A stretch of DNA of 64,000 nt from Ailanthus altissimus (GCA_946807835.1 OX327684.1:11866501-11930500), one strand, 5' to 3'; positions 22,785-34,589 are shown, counted from the first letter of the stretch. Numbers and translations are program-made. The notes: generated by a model not told the origin, from the sequence alone.

Positions 22785-23738
22785 ATTTGGTATCAAAGCT
22801 TGGGCTCTAGATTATGATGCAGGTTCAAGTGTTTAGAAAAGAATACAACAAGATTGGAAGAATGAAAACAAACACTCACTTTTATTGAAATAAACTCAAA
22901 CACTGATAAAGTAAAAATAGTACAAAACCAAGCTCACCACTCAAGAGGAATACAATGGGATACATAATAATTCACCACCCAAAGAAGCATACAAGAGATA
23001 CAGAGCTCTCAAACTCACCACTCCAAGGATTCCACCCAAGAGATACAGAGTTAAATGAAGAAACTCTTATAAGAGAACTTCAAAATTCAAGTACTTTAAA
23101 ACTCACTCTCTGCTCCTCTCCTCTCATCCTTCTTGGTATTTATAAAGCATTCTTGGGAGGGCTACTGCAAAGCACTTATTACAGCATTCAAACTTGGTAT
23201 TTGGGAGTTAACAAATTTCAAAAGACAACAACTAAGACTTATAAACTACCCTTACACCAAAAGTCTACAAATACAGCTAATGCAATAAATGAAGTATCAA
23301 AATTCAAACATTATACTCTAATTCAACAAAGCATGCCCTTAAGTCTTGGATGGAAACAAAAGTCTTCAATTGTTGCAAGTTGTCAAGATTTGGCTCTCTT
23401 ACTAACTGTCTGACCTTCCTTTAGTTATTAGGATTCAACTTTAAAAAACTTATATTCATGTGCTGTAAAAAGGATTTAGAACTAGACACATATAATTTTC
23501 TAGTAGTATGAAGATTACCCAGTAATTCCTTCCGAAATAGTACCAGATAAATTCCAAATTTACCCATGAAATTCATTTGGTTCTATTTTTAGCTCCATGT
23601 GATCAGACACTCCTATGTCAGATTAGGTTAAAACAATCCTTTATATTTCATTGTTTATGCTTTCTTTTAAATCCACAACTTTGTTTTAGTCCCTAGTTTC
23701 TGCAGATTATCACATTTATTTCTTCTTATTCTGTAGGT
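22785..23738 (+). mobile_element. D4: leader of a family D element, interrupted by solo LTR C3
   Basis: 22788-22799 is TGGTATCAAAGC, the D primer site, followed by GGGCTCTAGATTA. After the C3 solo LTR it continues as 'ggttaaaacaatcc...tgctttcttttaaatcc', matching the D2 leader (30004-30080). Its LTR is lost on the left, and at about 23739 it joins chromovirus pol. No coding sequence is present. Confidence 0.75.
22815..23620 (-). repeat. C3: solo LTR of family C with TSD GATTA
   Basis: An 806-bp reverse-strand C LTR, from TGATGCAGGTTC to CCTATGTCA on the plus strand. GATTA at 22810-22814 and 23621-23625 flanks it exactly. The plus-strand frame inside it (22955-23413) is a chance reading of the reversed LTR. 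Confidence 0.95.
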
Positions 23739-25374
23739 GGCTAGAGCTTCTTAAAGATTATGAGTGCATTCTAGAGTACCATCCAGGAAAAGCTAATGTG
23801 GTAGCAGAGGCTCTCAGTAGAGGCCTGTCGGTTCAATAGCTTACTTGAAGGTCGCATATCTATCAATGTTAGTAGAAATGAGGTCGTTAGGTGTAAAATT
23901 AGAATTGTCAGATTCGAGAGCACTATTAGCCACATTTCAGGTCCGTCCAATATTGGTTGATCGAATCAAATAACTACAGACTCAAGATCCACAGGTAGTT
24001 AAATTAAAGGGTGAAATTGAGTCTGGGCGGCGGAAGGATCTTTCAGTGACCGAGGATGGTGTAGTAACCTTGGGTCGGAGGTTATGTGTTCCGGATGTAA
24101 ATGAGTTAAGAAGAGAGATTATGGAAGAAGCTCATTCTTCTGCATATGCTATGCATCCGAGGAGCACAAAGATGTAGCGTACCCTAAAAGAGCACTACTG
24201 GTGGAAGGGTATGAAGAATGATATAGCTGAATTTGTCTCGAGATGCCTAACTTGCCAGCAAGTAAAAGCTGAGCATCAGAAACTTGCTGGGCTCTTGCAA
24301 TCCCTTCCGATTCTGGAGTGGAAATTGGAAAGAATAACGGTTGACTTTGTGGTATGACTTCCGCGTAACCAGAGAGGCAACGATGCAATATGGGTAATTG
24401 TTGATAGGCTGATGAAATCTGCCCATTTCCTACCCATTAGAAGCAATTATTCTTTAGATAAATTGGCCCAGTTGTATGCAGATGAGGAGGTGGTACTACT
24501 CCATGGAGTTCCAATATCGATTATGTCAGACAGGGATCCACGGTTCACTTCTCGATTTTGGCCCAGCTTACAAAAAGCTCTAGGCAAAAAATTGAGTTTC
24601 AGTACGGCCTTTCATTGGTCAGTCTGAGCGGACAATTCAAACACTTGAAGATATGCTTAGAGCGTGTGTTATGGAGTTTAAGGGGAGTTGGGATACTCAT
24701 CTACCGCTAATGGAGTTCGCCTACAATAGTAACTATCAGACTAGCATAGGGATGGCACCATATGAAGCATAGTATGGAAGGAAGTGCAGAACTTCAGTTT
24801 GTTGGGATGAAGTAGGTGAAAGGAAGCTAATCGGCCCAGAAATTTTCCAGATTACTTCGGAAAAGATTCAACCTTTCAGGCAGAGATTGAACATAGCTAA
24901 TGATAAACAGAAAAGTTATGTAGATAACAGAGAAGAGACTTGGAGTTTGAGATCGGTGATAAGGTCTTTCTGAAGATATCGCCATGGAAAGGAGTACTAA
25001 GATTTGGAAAGCTAAGTCCCCGATATATTGGGCCGTACGAGATAGTTGAAAGAGTTGGAAAGGTGCCATATCGTCAACGGTTACCCGAAGATCTGGCTAG
25101 AATCCATGATGTGTTTCATGTTTTCATGCTTCGCAAGTATATAACAGATCCTTCGTACATCCTAAGGGAACAATTAGTAGAATTGAATGAGAACTTGACT
25201 TACGAAGAGAAGCCTGTGCAAATTCTAGACCGAAAAGAGTAAGCACTTCGTAATAAAAGCACTCCTTTAGTGAAGGTGTTATGGATGAACCATAGAATAA
25301 AAGAAGCCACGTGGGAACGTGAAGATCAGATGCAAGTACAACATCCCCACCTCTTCGAGACAGGTATGATTTAA
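23739..25374 (+). pseudogene. E': chromovirus (Tekay/Del-like) pol remnant with chromodomain
   Basis: It starts inside RNase H ([20 protein letters not shown], then a mutated VAEALSRG). Integrase follows: HYWWKGMKNDIAEF, the zinc pair CLTCQQVKAEHQ, TVDFVV interrupted by TGA, VDRLMKSAHFLPIR and MSDRDPRFTSRF, then a frameshift around the third catalytic residue ([13 protein letters not shown]), [17 protein letters not shown] and the C-terminal domain GDKVFLKISPWKGV. It ends with a chromodomain-like stretch (PVQILDRKE, stop, VKVLWMNHRIKEATWERE). At least five stops or shifts. The upstream half (gag to RT) is absent. Confidence 0.9.
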
Positions 25375-25410
25375 ATTTCAAGGACGAAATTTTTTAAGGA
25401 GGGGTTAAAT

Positions 25411-26120
25411 TGTAATATCCAATCCCCATTAATAGTCTTGGTGCCTAGATTTCGGTATAAAGCAATAAAGACACCGTAAGATTATCCAATTTTAACCCTG
25501 TTAGAAATATTTTCTTTATGGTGCGTGTGAGAGATATTAGACCTAATTTGGTAATTTCACACTCTATCTGAGCGTCGGACGACCCTAGAATATTTTAGAA
25601 TTTTTCTCTATTGGCTTGGAAAAGGAAATTCTAATTTACTATATGAATTTTCATTTAAGGGTTATGTATGGAATAAGCCTTTGTTGAGAAATACAATCCA
25701 TATATTAAAGAATGGACCAATTAGAAGCAATCTCATGCATTGCCAAGTTGGAAATTCTAGTTAGTTCCTTTGACTATTCTAACTAGATAGTTACAAAGGA
25801 ACCAATTAAATCTTTCCATTTGAATTAATGGCAAATTAGGAATTTTGAGTAAGTTGAAGGGCAAAATGGTCAATTGAGGGAGCACTATATATATATATAT
25901 ATATATATGTTGGAAGTGTGTAGAGTTTTTAAGAGATCAAAAGCAAACATTTAGAGCAAAAGAGAGCAAAATTCGTGCAAGTGTGCCTACAGTGAAATTT
26001 CAGTTTCTTTTTCATGATTTTCATGCTTAATCAAGCTAAAATAAGGTTACATACCAATCCCTAAGCTCAATTGAAGTCTCTATTAGTGGAAATTCAAGAA
26101 ATATTATATATAGTGCTCCG
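25411..26120 (+). repeat. E' 3' LTR, right end truncated
   Basis: It begins TGTAATATCC after a TAAGGAGGGG polypurine tract and the GGACGAAATTTTTTA run typical of this chromovirus group. It runs to about 26120, where family C protease sequence starts with no TG...CA end. It holds a TA microsatellite at 25886-25908. No family E match was seen. Confidence 0.75.
25886..25908. repeat. TA dinucleotide repeat
   Basis: 23 bp of alternating T and A inside the E' LTR, close to the position expected for its TATA box. Confidence 0.9.
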
Positions 26121-28954
26121 CAATATGATAGAAAAATTATTCATGATGGCCATAAAAACATTTATACCTTTGTCAAGGATGGTGTTAAAGTCATTTTGGG
26201 TCCTTCTAAGATGATCAATATTCCTAAGCCTTTTAAAGGGGAGGGAAATAATTTCTTGACTCTTTCTGAATGTAAGAGGGAATTTTCAAAGGTTGATGAA
26301 GCCTTTGCTCTTGTGGTGTTTGAAGAAAACAATGATAGTTTTGAGCCACCTTTTATAATGAAGAAGCTACTTCAAGAATTTTATGATGTAGTACCAGATG
26401 AGATACCACCAGGATTGCCTCGCATGAGAGACATTTAACATGGCATTGATCTTATTCCAGGAGCTGTTATACCAAACAAAGCAGCCTACAAAATGAGTCT
26501 TAAGGATGGTTCTTATTCTAGGAACTGTTCTACCAACAAAGCAACCCTTGTGCTGTTCCTGCTCTCCTTGTGCCCAAGAAGGATGGTTCTTTTCGCATGT
26601 GTGTAGATAGTAGAGCTGTCAACAAAATTACCATTGATTATCACTTCCCCAATTCCTTGACTTGATGATCTTCTTGACCAACTGTATGGAGCTTGTATTT
26701 TCTCCAAGATTGATCTACGGAGTGGATACCATCAAATAAGAATGAAACCAGGTGACGAATGGAAGACAACATTCAGGACAAGAGATGGGCTTTATGAATG
26801 GAAGGTCATGCCTTTTGGACTTTCAAATGCTCCCAGTACTTTCATGCATTTTATGAATCATGTTCTGAAGCCCTACATTGGAGGATTCGTTGTTGTCTAT
26901 TTTGATGACATTCTTGTGTATAGCAAAGATGAGGGACAATACTTGGATCATCTTCGTCAAGTTTTCAACACTTTGAGGAAACAGAAGCTTTATGTCAACC
27001 TAAAGAAATGTGAGTTCTTCTCAAATTGCCTTATCTTTTTAGGCTATGTAGTCTCTAAAGATGGAATCAAAATGGATCCTAGTAAGGTGGAAGCTATTTT
27101 GAACTGGCCTATTCCTCAAACTCTCCATGATGTTCGAAGGTTTCATGGATTAGCTTCATTTTATCGATGTTTCATTTAAGGATTTTTAGTTCAATCATGG
27201 CACCAATCACTGAATGTTTAAAGGGTGAAGTGGACAAATAGAGCACAAAGGAGTTTTGACGTCATCGAAGCAAAGGTAACCCAAGCCCCTATTCTTGCAT
27301 TACCAAATTTTGACAAAGTGTTCGAGGTTGAGTGTGATGCATCAAATGTGGGAATTGGCGCTGTCCTTAGTCAAGAAGGTAAACCTATTGCTTTCTTTAG
27401 TGAAAAAATTGAGTGATTCACGCAAGAAGTATTCTACTTATGATAAAGAGTTCTATGCTATTTGTCGAGCTCTAGATCATTGAAGTCATTATCTTCTTCC
27501 AAAACCTTTTGTTCTTTATTCTGATCATGAAGTACTTAAGTTCATAAATAGTCAGCACAAACTCAATAGGTGTCATGTTCATTAGGTTGAATTCATTCAA
27601 TCCTTCAACTTCACCATTAAGCATAAATTTGGAGTTCAAAATGTAGTGGCTGATGCATTAACTCGAAAATATTCCCTGCTGTCCTCTATGCAAGTGAAAG
27701 TTGTAGGCTTTGAGATTGTAAAGGAGCTCTACAAAGATGATGCTTATTTTGGAAAAATCACAGAAGACTGCAAGCATGGCTCTTTTCAACAATTCTTGTT
27801 GCATGATAGGTATCTTTTTAAAGGCAACCGCTTATATATTCTCCAATGTTCTCTTTGAGAGTCTATTATAAAGCATCTCATGATGGCAGACTTGGCGGAC
27901 ATTTTGGGCGAGATAAGACTTTGGCAGTGATACAAGGAAAAATTTATTAGCCAAAGATGAAGAAGGATATTTAGAGGTATGTGGATTGGTGTAAAATCTG
28001 TCATGTGGCTAAGAGTTATGGCTAAAATACTAGTTTGTACATTCCACTTCCTGTTCCTACAACGCCTTGGGAAGATGTAAGCATAGATTTTGTTCTGGGA
28101 TTACCAAGAACTCAAAGAAATAAAGATTCTGTCATGGTGGTGGTGGATCATTTTTCAAAGATGGCACACTTTGTTCCTTGCAACAAGACTCTTGATGCTT
28201 CCCATTAAGCTGACTTATATTTTCAAGAAATTGTGAAACTACATAGAATTCCTAAGACTATCGTCTCAGATCATGATACTAAGTTCATGAGTCACTTTTG
28301 GCACACTCTTTGGAGGAAGCTTGGAACTCAACTTAAGTTTAGTTCTTCCTATCATCCTTGAACTGATGGACAAACGGAAGTCACAAATCGCAGTTTGGGA
28401 AACCTTTTTGAGGTGTTATATTGGAAAGAACATCCGTCAGTGGGATCTTATTTTGGCTCAAGTTGAGTTTGCTTACAATCGGACAAAAGGCCAATCTACG
28501 GGTTATAGTCCGTTTGAAATTATTTATGGTCAGAATCCCACAAGCCCATTGAATTTAATCCCTTTTCCCATTACTCACCAATTTAGTGCAGATGCTGACG
28601 AACGAGTGAAGAACATAAAAAAAAATTGCATAAAGAAGTTAGGAAGAAAATATTGAAGCAAAACGAGAAGTACCAAAAGAGCGCCAATAAGCATTGCAAG
28701 AAAATGGAATTTCAAGGAGATTTAGTTTGGATTCATCTCAGAAATGAAAGTTTCCCTTGTGATAAGTTTGCCAAACTCAAACGAAGAGCTGATGGACCAT
28801 CTAAGGTGATAAAACGAATTGGGAAAAATGCATATAAAATTGGGCTTTCAAAATCTTATGGTGTTTTCGATTTATTCAATGTTGCTGATCTATCTCCTTA
28901 TAAGGGTGATAACAAAATTGACTCGAGGTCGAGTCTTTTCCAACCAGGGGAGTT
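26121..28954 (+). pseudogene. C4 pol pseudogene: protease end to integrase
   Basis: It starts inside the protease region (QYDRKIIHDG-like), then the linker FEENNDSFEPPF and the RT entry GLPRMRDI with TAA. A scrambled patch lies at 26510-26560. RT palm follows with [14 protein letters not shown] (frame 26742-27179), then frameshift, RNase [14 protein letters not shown] (27225-27416), the linker ADALTRKYSLLS, and a damaged zinc region (WCKICHVAKS). The integrase core has [23 protein letters not shown] and TDGQTEVTNR, and the C-terminal region ends FQPGEFDT. There are many stops and indels. Gag and 5' LTR are missing. Confidence 0.9.
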
Positions 28955-29795
28955 TGACACAAGAGTGTCTAACTATATGGAGCTAAAAATAGAACCAAAT
29001 GAATTTAAGATAGTTACATTCGTACACTAAAGACTCAAGGTAAGATAATAAATTTCAAGGGTAAATTTAGAATTAATCTGGTACTGTTTCAGAAGGAATT
29101 GTTGGGCAAACTTCATACTACTAGAAAATTATATGTGTCTTGTTCTAAATCCTTTTTACAGCACATGATTATAACTTTTCTAGTGTAAGTTGAATCCTAA
29201 TAACTAAAGAAAGGTTAGACAGCTAGTAGGTGAACCAAATCTTGACAACTTGTAAGAATGGAAGACTTTTCTCTCCATCCAAGACTTAAGAGCATATTAA
29301 GTTTGAATTTTGATACTTCATTTATTGTATTAGTTGTATTTGTAGACTTTTGGTGTAAGGGTAGTTGTAAGTCTTCGTTGTTGTCTTTTGAAATTTGTCA
29401 ACTCCCAACCACCAAATTTGAATGTTGTAATAAGTGCTTTGCAGTAGCCCTCCCAAGAACTCTCTATAAATACCAAGAAGGATGAGAGGAGAGGGGCAGA
29501 GAGTGAATTTTAAATTATTTGTATGTGGGAGAGTTCTCTTATGAGAGTTTCTACATTTAACTTGTATCTCTTGGGTGGATTCCTTAGAGTTGTAAGTTTG
29601 GGAGTTTTGTATCTCTTGTAGGGTTCTTTGGGTGGTGAATTATTCTGTATCCCATTGTAATTCTCTTGAGTGGTGAGCTTGGTTTTGTACCAATTTTACT
29701 TTATTAGTGTTTGAATTTATTTTCATAAAAGTGAGTGTTTGTTTCGATTCTTCCAACCTTATTGTATTCTTTTCTAAACACTTGAGCCTGCATCA
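28955..29795 (+). repeat. C4 3' LTR
   Basis: 841 bp from TGACACAAGAGTGTC to GAGCCTGCATCA, preceded by ACCAGGGGAGTT. At its right edge family D LTR sequence (TATTCTTTCAGACC) begins, so C4 had inserted into the D2 5' LTR. Confidence 0.92.
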
Positions 29796-30338
29796 TATTC
29801 TTTCAGACCTATCGCTCACAACTTCTCATCTATCTTGAGTGTGGCGTCTACTAAATTCTTATACCTCTGATTCTTATCTTTGATAAATAACAGGTCAAGG
29901 TTTTTTTTTCTGTTTATCTAAAAATCTGAATTAGAACGATCCTTAGGCAAAGGAACCTCATTGAGCGTCGGGTCTCACTTTTCTTTGTGAGGTTCACATC
30001 ATTTGGTATCAAAGCTTAGGCTCTAATTAGGTTTGAACGGTATTTTATTTTCATTGATAGTTCTTTCTTTTAAATCATCTACTTTATTTTTTTCTCTAAA
30101 AAAATCTGTAGCCTATATCAATTTTCTTGTTTCTTCTTGTCTATTATTTAATCTAATTCTTTAAGTTCCGTTATTACATATAAATAAAAAAAGAGAAACA
30201 AAAAAAATTCAAATTCTATATTTACTTTTCTAAATTTAAAAAAAAAACACGAGTGAAAGTTGAGTGAATCATTCTTTGAGTGAAACATATGAGGGCGTGT
30301 GCGAGATTTTTTTTTTCTAACTTTATTTCACAGCAAAC

Positions 30339-31272
30339 ATGTTAAACAATAAGGACAAAAATACTTCCGAAGTTGCATTGAAAAAAGTTGATTCAAAGTT
30401 TCTCATGAAAGCTTTAATGGGTGAGATGAGAAAAATGTTGAAAGTAGAGGTGGAGCAAGTTCATAAACGGATAGATAAATTGAAATCTAGTACACAAAGC
30501 ATGCAGACACTTAGAGTTCCTAAATTGCAAATTCAAGATAGGCATACTACCTGATGGCATTGATGAAGATGCTTGGGATAAATTGTTGAATATGGCAAAG
30601 GAGCTAAACAAATAACTAAGTAGGAAGATTTTCACGGGATATGGTCAAAACTCTAGTTCAACATCATCTTTGAAACTGGATTGGAATAAAAATAATGAGC
30701 AAGCTGATTCTAATTTCAAAGCAAAACCAGCAAAGGGCCAAAACGTGGGAGGCAACCAAGGTCATATTGCATCTCAATGTCCAAAATCAAAGTCATTGAT
30801 TCTAAGCGATAACATGTTATTGAAACTGAAAGTAAGAAGTCAAATGACGAACCTATGCACTCGTTGGAAGATGCAAGTGATGGAATGGAGTACCCAATAT
30901 ATGGTAAGCTGATGTTTACTAAGTGTACATTAAGTTTGCAAATCGAAGAAGATAAAAAGGAATTTGTTGACATATTTCCCAAAGAGATACCTAATGCTTT
31001 ACCACTAAAAAGGAGAATCGAGCATTAGATCAACTTTATACCTAGAGCATTAATTCCAAATAAAAGTAATCCTAATGAGACAAATGAACTTCAAATACAG
31101 ATTTGTGAGCTCATAAAGAATAGGTACGTGTGTAAGAGCATGAATCATCCTGTAATTCCAGTATTGCTTTTTCCTAAGAATGATAGATTTTGGAAGATGT
31201 GTGTTGATTGCTACGCTATCAAAAATTCCACTTCAAAGTTCAAGAGAGTAGTATTTGAGCCCGGTAAAGATG
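30339..31272 (+). pseudogene. D2 reduced gag-pol reading frame
   Basis: ATG at 30339 opens MLNNKDKNTSEV and a 71-codon frame with the GEMRKMLKVEVEQVHKRIDK helix seen at the gag N-terminus of family B. The gag core is gone. A knuckle relic GNQGHIASQCPK lacks the first two Cys. The RT entry (NALPLKRRIEH, stop) leads to PVIPVLLFPKNDRFWKMCVD and stops at YAIKNSTSKFK, where the frame jumps to the integrase end FEPGKD and then the LTR. No catalytic residue of any enzyme remains, so it is presumably moved by proteins from elsewhere. Confidence 0.85.
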
Positions 31273-31920
31273 TGATACAAACTAGGTTGCCAAAACATCA
31301 CAAGGTCCATTGAAACTCCATGTGTGAAGGAGAACAATAGCAAATGTGATATCAAGTCTCAATCTTAGTAGTTGTTAGTAGTTATAAGTTACTATTAATT
31401 GTTGTAATAAGTGCTAACATTCCAAGTGCCTAGTTTATTAGTAGTAGTTGGTAGTTAGTAGTTGTAAGTTTTCATTAATTGTTGTAATAAGTGCTAGAAT
31501 CCCAAGTGCCTAAATTATTAGTAGTAGTTGGTAGTTAGTAGTTTTAAGTTATCATTAGTGCTGTAATAAATGCTAGACATCCCAAGAGGTCTCTATAAAT
31601 ATATGAGAGATAAGGGAGAACAAAATCAAAATTGATGATATTAATGTTGAGAGTTTTCTCTTAAGTTCTTCAAAGAACTATTATTAAAACTTATCAAGAT
31701 TTTATCTTGTGGCATTCTTTCAGACATATCACTCACAACTTCTTATCTATCTTAAGTGTGGCGTCTACTATATTCTTATATCTCTGGTTCTTATCTTTGA
31801 TAGATAACGGGTCAAGGTTCTTTTTTTTTTGTTTATCTAAAAATCTGAACTAGAACGATCATTGGGCAAAGGAACCTCATTGAGCGTCGGGTCTCACTTT
31901 TCTTTATGAGGTTCACATCA
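31273..31920 (+). repeat. D2 3' LTR
   Basis: 648 bp from TGATACAAACTAGG to GGTTCACATCA, with TATAAAT at 31594-31600 and an 80-bp tandem array just upstream. The polypurine tract found before the D3 LTR is deleted here. Confidence 0.85.
31374..31586 (+). repeat. 80-bp tandem repeat in the D2 LTR U3 (2.7 copies)
   Basis: Units start with GTTAGTA at 31374, 31454 and 31534, exactly 80 bp apart. Each holds GTTGTAATAAGTGCTA and CCAAGTGCC-type blocks. The array ends next to the TATA box. Confidence 0.9.
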
Positions 31921-32397
31921 ACCTAAGCTCTGATACCAAATGATGTAAACCTCACAAAGAAAAAGTGAGACCCGACGCTCAATGAGGTTCCTTTGCCCAA
32001 TGATCGTTCTAGTTCAGATTTTTATATAAACAAAAATTAGAACCATGATCTGATATCTATCAAAGATAAGAACCAGAGATATAATAAGATTGTAGATGCC
32101 ACACTCAAGATAGATGGGAAGTTGTGAGTGATAAGTCTGAAAGAACGCCATAAGATTAAATCTTGATAAGTTCTAATAATAGTCCTTTGTAGAACTTTAG
32201 AGAAAACTCTCAACATTAATATTATCAATTCTATTTTTGTTCTCCCTCATCTCTCATATATTTATAGAGACTTCTTAGGATGTTTAGCATTTATTACAGC
32301 AACTAATGACAATTTATAACTACTAACTACCAACTACTACCAATAATTTAGGCACTTGAGATTTCAGCACTAATTACAACAATTAATAAAAACTTAA
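31921..32397 (-). repeat. D5: reversed D leader and truncated 5' LTR
   Basis: 20 bp (31921-31940) hold the reversed primer site GCTCTGATACCA. Then 31941-32397 is the reverse complement of the 3' part of a D LTR (TGATGTAAACCTCAC onward). It faces the D2 3' LTR tail to tail. The far part of this LTR is missing; the boundary before C5 inserted was a junction with the D3 leader. Confidence 0.85.
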
Positions 32398-33246
32398 TGA
32401 TGTAGGCTCAAGTGTTTAGAAAAAGAATACCACAAGATTGGAAGAATGAAAACAAACACTCACTTTTATTAAAATAAACTCAAACACTGAATAAAGTAAA
32501 ATTGGTACAAGCTCGCCACTCAAGAGAATTACAATGGGATACAGAATAATTCATCACCCAAAGAACCCTACAAGAGATACAAAACTCTCAAACTCACCAC
32601 TCTAAGGAATCCACCCAAGAGATACAGAGTTAAATGTAGAAACTCTCATAAGAGAACTCTCCCACATACAAGTAATTTAAAATTCACTCCCTGCCCTTCT
32701 CCTCTCATCCTTAGGTATTTATAGAGAGTTCTTGGGAGGGCTACTGCAAAGCACTCATTACAACATTAAAACTTGGTGGTTAGGAGTTTACAAAAAACAG
32801 TAATTAAGACTTACAACTACCCTTACACCAAAAGTCTACAAATACAGCAAACACAATAAATGAAGCATTAAATTCGAACATAATATGCTCTAATTCAACA
32901 AAGCATGCTCTAAAGTCTTGGATGGAGACAAAAGTCTTCAATTCTTGCAAGTTGTCAAGATTTGGCTCACCTACTAGCTGTCTGACCTTTCCTTTAGTTA
33001 TTAAGATTCAACTTACTCTAGAAAACTTATATTCATGTGCTATAAAAAGGATTTAGAACTAGACACATATAATTTTCTAGTAGTATGAAGATTACCTAGT
33101 AATTCCTTCCGAAACAGTACCAGATAAATCCCAAATTTACCCTTGAAATTCATTATCTTTCCTTGAGTCTTTAGAGTACGAATGTAACTAACTTGAATTC
33201 ATTTGGTTCTATTTTTAGCTCCATGTGATCAGACACTCCTGTGTCA
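32398..33246 (-). repeat. C5: solo LTR of family C with TSD CTTAA
   Basis: An 849-bp reverse-strand LTR, from TGATGTAGGCTC to CCTGTGTCA on the plus strand. CTTAA at 32393-32397 and 33247-33251 flanks it. No internal sequence. Confidence 0.95.
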
Positions 33247-33251
33247 CTTAA

Positions 33252-34589
33252 AACCTTAACCAGCTTAAGCTTTAATCAGGTTTGAACTATCCTTTTAATT
33301 TTCATTGATTGTTCTTTCTTTTAAAACTTAATTTTAGTCTCTAAAAATCTGTAGCCTATATTAATTTTCTTGTTTCTTCTTCTCTACTATTTTATCTAAT
33401 TCTTTAAGTTTTGTTATTACATATAAATAAATAAAAAAGAGAGGGACAAAAAATAAAAAAAATCAGATTCCATTGATTCCAAATTTATTTTTCTAAATGT
33501 AAAAAAAAAAACTAGAGTGAAAGTTGAGTGAATCATTCTTTGAGTGAAACAAATAAAGGAGTGTGAGAGGTTCTTTTTATTTTTCTAACTTTTTTTTGCA
33601 GCAAACATTTTAAACAATAAGGACAACAATAATTCCAAAGTTACATCGAAAAAGGTTGATTCTGAGTTTCTCATGGAAGCTTTAATGGGTGAGATGAGGA
33701 AAATGTTGAAAGTGGAGATGGAGCAAGTTCATAAACGGATAGATAAATTTGAATCTATACACAAAGGGCGCTGACACCTACAGTTTCTAAATTGTGAATT
33801 CACGATAGGTGTGCTATCATGAATGATGGTGGCATTGATGACAATACTTGGGATTGATTGTTGAATATGGCAAAGAATGTAGACAAACAAATAAGTAGGA
33901 AGAGTTCCACAGGATATAGCCAAAAACTCTAGTTTCGCATCATCTTTGAAACTGTATTGGAGTAAAAAAGATGAGCAAGCTGATTCCAATTTCAAAGCAA
34001 AACCAACTAAAGGCCAAAACATGGGAGGCAGCCAAGGTCATATAGCATCTCAATGTCCAAATCAAAGTGCATTGATTCTAAGCAATAACGGTGTTATTGA
34101 AATTAAAAGCAAGTCAGATGATGAATCTATGCCACTGTTGTAAGATGTAAGTAATGGAAAGGAGTACCCAGTAGATGGTGAGCTAATGGTTATTGAGCAT
34201 ACATTAAGTTTGCAAACCAAAGAAGATGAAAAGGAATTTGATGATGTGTTTCTTGAAGAGATACCTAAAGCTTTACCACTAATAAGGATAATCAAGCATC
34301 AAATCAACTTTAAACTTGGAATATCAATTCCAAATAGGACAGCCTATAGAAGTAATCCCAATAAGACAAAGGAACTTCAAGGACAGGTTTGTGAGCTCAT
34401 GGAGAAGAGGTATGTATATAAGAGCATGAATCATCTTGCCATACAAGTATTGCTTGTGCTTAAGAATGATGGGATATGAAAGATGTGTGTTGATTACTGC
34501 ACTATCAAAAATACTACTTCAAAGTTCAAAAAAATTATATTTGAGCCTAGTAAAGATTTGAGGACAAATCCTTTTTAAGAGAGGGGGAA
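33252..34589 (+). pseudogene. D3 leader and reduced gag-pol reading frame
   Basis: The leader matches D2 (TTAATCAGGTTTGAAC). The gag start codon is lost: CAAACATTTTAAACAATAAGG where D2 has an ATG. The helical GEMRKMLKVEMEQVHKRIDK stretch survives, followed by the same missing gag core as D2, the same knuckle relic GSQGHIASQCPN without its CX2C, and the RT entry (EIPKALPLIRIIKHQINF). RT ends at the same place (VDYCTIKNTTSKFKK) and jumps to FEPSKDLRTNPF. The polypurine tract AGAGAGGGGGAA precedes the LTR. Non-coding now. Confidence 0.85.

Larger units (their letters stand above)
29796..31920 (+). mobile_element. D2: short, internally deleted retrotransposon
   Basis: Partial 5' LTR (29796-30001), primer site TGGTATCAAAGC (30004-30015), about 1.26 kb of interior and a 3' LTR (31273-31920). 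The interior has a gag start, a broken knuckle, the RT entry and a scrap of integrase end only. D3 has the same organisation. C4 separates it from the missing left part of its 5' LTR. Confidence 0.85.

Noticed and set aside
22955..23413. 152-codon plus-strand frame
   Set aside because: Falls wholly inside solo LTR C3 read backwards; broken in the other C LTRs.
23725..23745. Possible intron acceptor (TTCTGTAG) before E' pol
   Set aside because: It is the joint between D leader and chromovirus sequence; no matching donor or upstream exon.
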